Below, in pieces: positions 63,379 to 64,000 of a stretch of 64,000 nucleotides of DNA. Positions within the stretch are counted from its first letter, which is position 1, and every line of letters begins with the position of its first letter. The stretch is taken from positions 1 through 64,000 of the forward strand of contig JAMLGU010000002.1 of NCBI GenBank assembly GCA_023957575.1. Direction: 5' to 3'. The notes under the pieces are model-generated. The model did not search any database. It was not told the DNA's origin and saw only the letters and a program-made list of their open reading frames with translations. Source of the stretch: Chitinophagaceae bacterium. Its GTDB lineage: Bacteria > Bacteroidota > Bacteroidia > Chitinophagales > Chitinophagaceae. Made by a program: the position numbers and the translations under genes.

Positions 63379-64000
63379 AAAAACCAGTATTACGAAATTC
63401 CCGATAAGAAACCAAAAAGCAGAATTGAAATTCCCGACATTCCGCAATTCGGCATCAATAAACTTGCTCCTTATAAATATGTGAAAGGTGGCATTTTGCA
63501 AAATGACACAGAAGACATAAACGTAGTTGCTGAATACGACTCGAACATAAAGCAGAAATTTTTTGAATTGCAGGTTGTAAGCGAAAGCGAACTGACAAAG
63601 ATTTTCATTCAATCGCATCAAGCACTTTGGGGCGGTGGACAAAGAAATCCAAGTGTTGCGTTTGATGAATTGGATAAACTCATCTTCTGCAAAATTTGGG
63701 ACGAGAAACATCCAAGAAAAACAGGAGAACCTTACGAATTTCAAATATTTAGGGGCGAAGATCCTGAAGATTTGCTAAAACGCATTAAGAAAATTTATGC
63801 AGTTGGCGAAAAAGAAGCGCCCGAAGTTTTCAAAGAGTGTATTACGCTTTCGGCACAAGAAACGCTGACCATTGTAAAATACTTTCAACGTATAAACCTC
63901 AACAAAACTGACCTTGACAGCAAAGGAAAAGCCTTTGAAACTTTTATAGGCAGTTATTTCCGTGGCGACTTCGGACAATATTTTACCCCAAGACCCATTG
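63379..64000 (+). pseudogene. Fused restriction nuclease-methyltransferase, 3' part (runs off the window)
   Basis: The frame of the 62174 gene resumes in the second copy of the duplication (KNQYYEIPDKKP, then KSRIEIPDIPQFGINKLAPY) and stays open to the end of the window. ALWGGGQRNPSVAFDELDKL is followed by a helical segment and by GKAFETFIGSYFRGDFGQYF then TPRPI, the start of an HsdM-like N6-adenine methyltransferase domain. No start codon serves this half, so it is silent unless the element is excised. Catalytic NPPY lies beyond the window. Confidence 0.85.

Noticed and set aside
63343..63744. 133-codon minus-strand frame at the end of the window
   Set aside because: It is antisense to the well-supported methyltransferase frame; its residues are a typical shadow rich in Phe and Ile.

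Overview
The window looks like a chromosomal segment of a Bacteroidota bacterium, probably from the Chitinophagales/Sphingobacteriales side. The evidence is low-to-moderate GC, TAnnTTTG-type -7 promoter boxes, lipoproteins with short S-C lipoboxes, a TonB-type beta-barrel receptor, DUF4230 and DUF2795 proteins, a CTC-type L25 and an AsnA-type asparagine synthetase. The species cannot be named from the sequence alone.

Layout. (1) 1-3017 is an accessory array that reads as integron-type gene cassettes: three attC-like structured sites flank cassette 1 (DUF2975 membrane protein, YozG-like HTH regulator, SDR oxidoreductase) and cassette 2 (HigB/HigA-like toxin-antitoxin). The start of each complete cassette is a perfect 9-base complement of the 5' arm of the site at its own 3' end, as the cassette model predicts. 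A decayed defence-like gene (3137-3625) separates the array from the core genome. (2) 3.6-9.4 kb holds a DPP-IV peptidase, a DUF4230 protein and a CotH-like lipoprotein, with repeat-rich gaps at 5.75-6.44 and 7.13-7.89 kb. These gaps contain two copies of a stem-conserving structured repeat and a three-way-junction-like fold. (3) 9.5-20.5 kb is core: dnaG, a YhiN-type flavoprotein, recF, and an RND efflux operon (adaptor, pump, TolC) interrupted by a long heptanucleotide tandem array. (4) 20.8-26.8 kb is accessory: a BspA-like surface protein with its signal peptide frameshifted away, an IS4-family element, a small secreted protein, an ISAs1-family element and a transposase remnant.

(5) 26.9-61.7 kb is mostly housekeeping: prs-rplY, an aldehyde dehydrogenase, a tail-specific protease, tRNA-His, DUF445, a TonB-type receptor, a Gfo/Idh/MocA enzyme plus glycosyltransferase, ftsE, a GH20 hexosaminidase, pyk, asnA, two LolD/MacB-like ATPases, a cobalamin adenosyltransferase, anmK, a second copy of the IS4 element in inverted orientation, upp, a subtilase lipoprotein, a Usp protein, serC-serA, a Crp/Fnr regulator, der, era, a phosphate-selective-type porin and tRNA-Leu. 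(6) 62.2-64.0 kb is a fused nuclease-methyltransferase restriction gene cut by a degenerate IS1634-like element with a perfect 36-bp target duplication. The gene continues past the window end.

Functional links: GH20 hexosaminidase and AnmK are both amino-sugar/cell-wall recycling functions. serC-serA form the first steps of serine synthesis. prs and upp both handle PRPP. dnaG, recF, der and era are replication, repair and ribosome-assembly genes. The most unusual material is the cassette array, the structured intergenic repeats around 6-7.7 kb, the heptad arrays, and the insertion-inactivated restriction gene.
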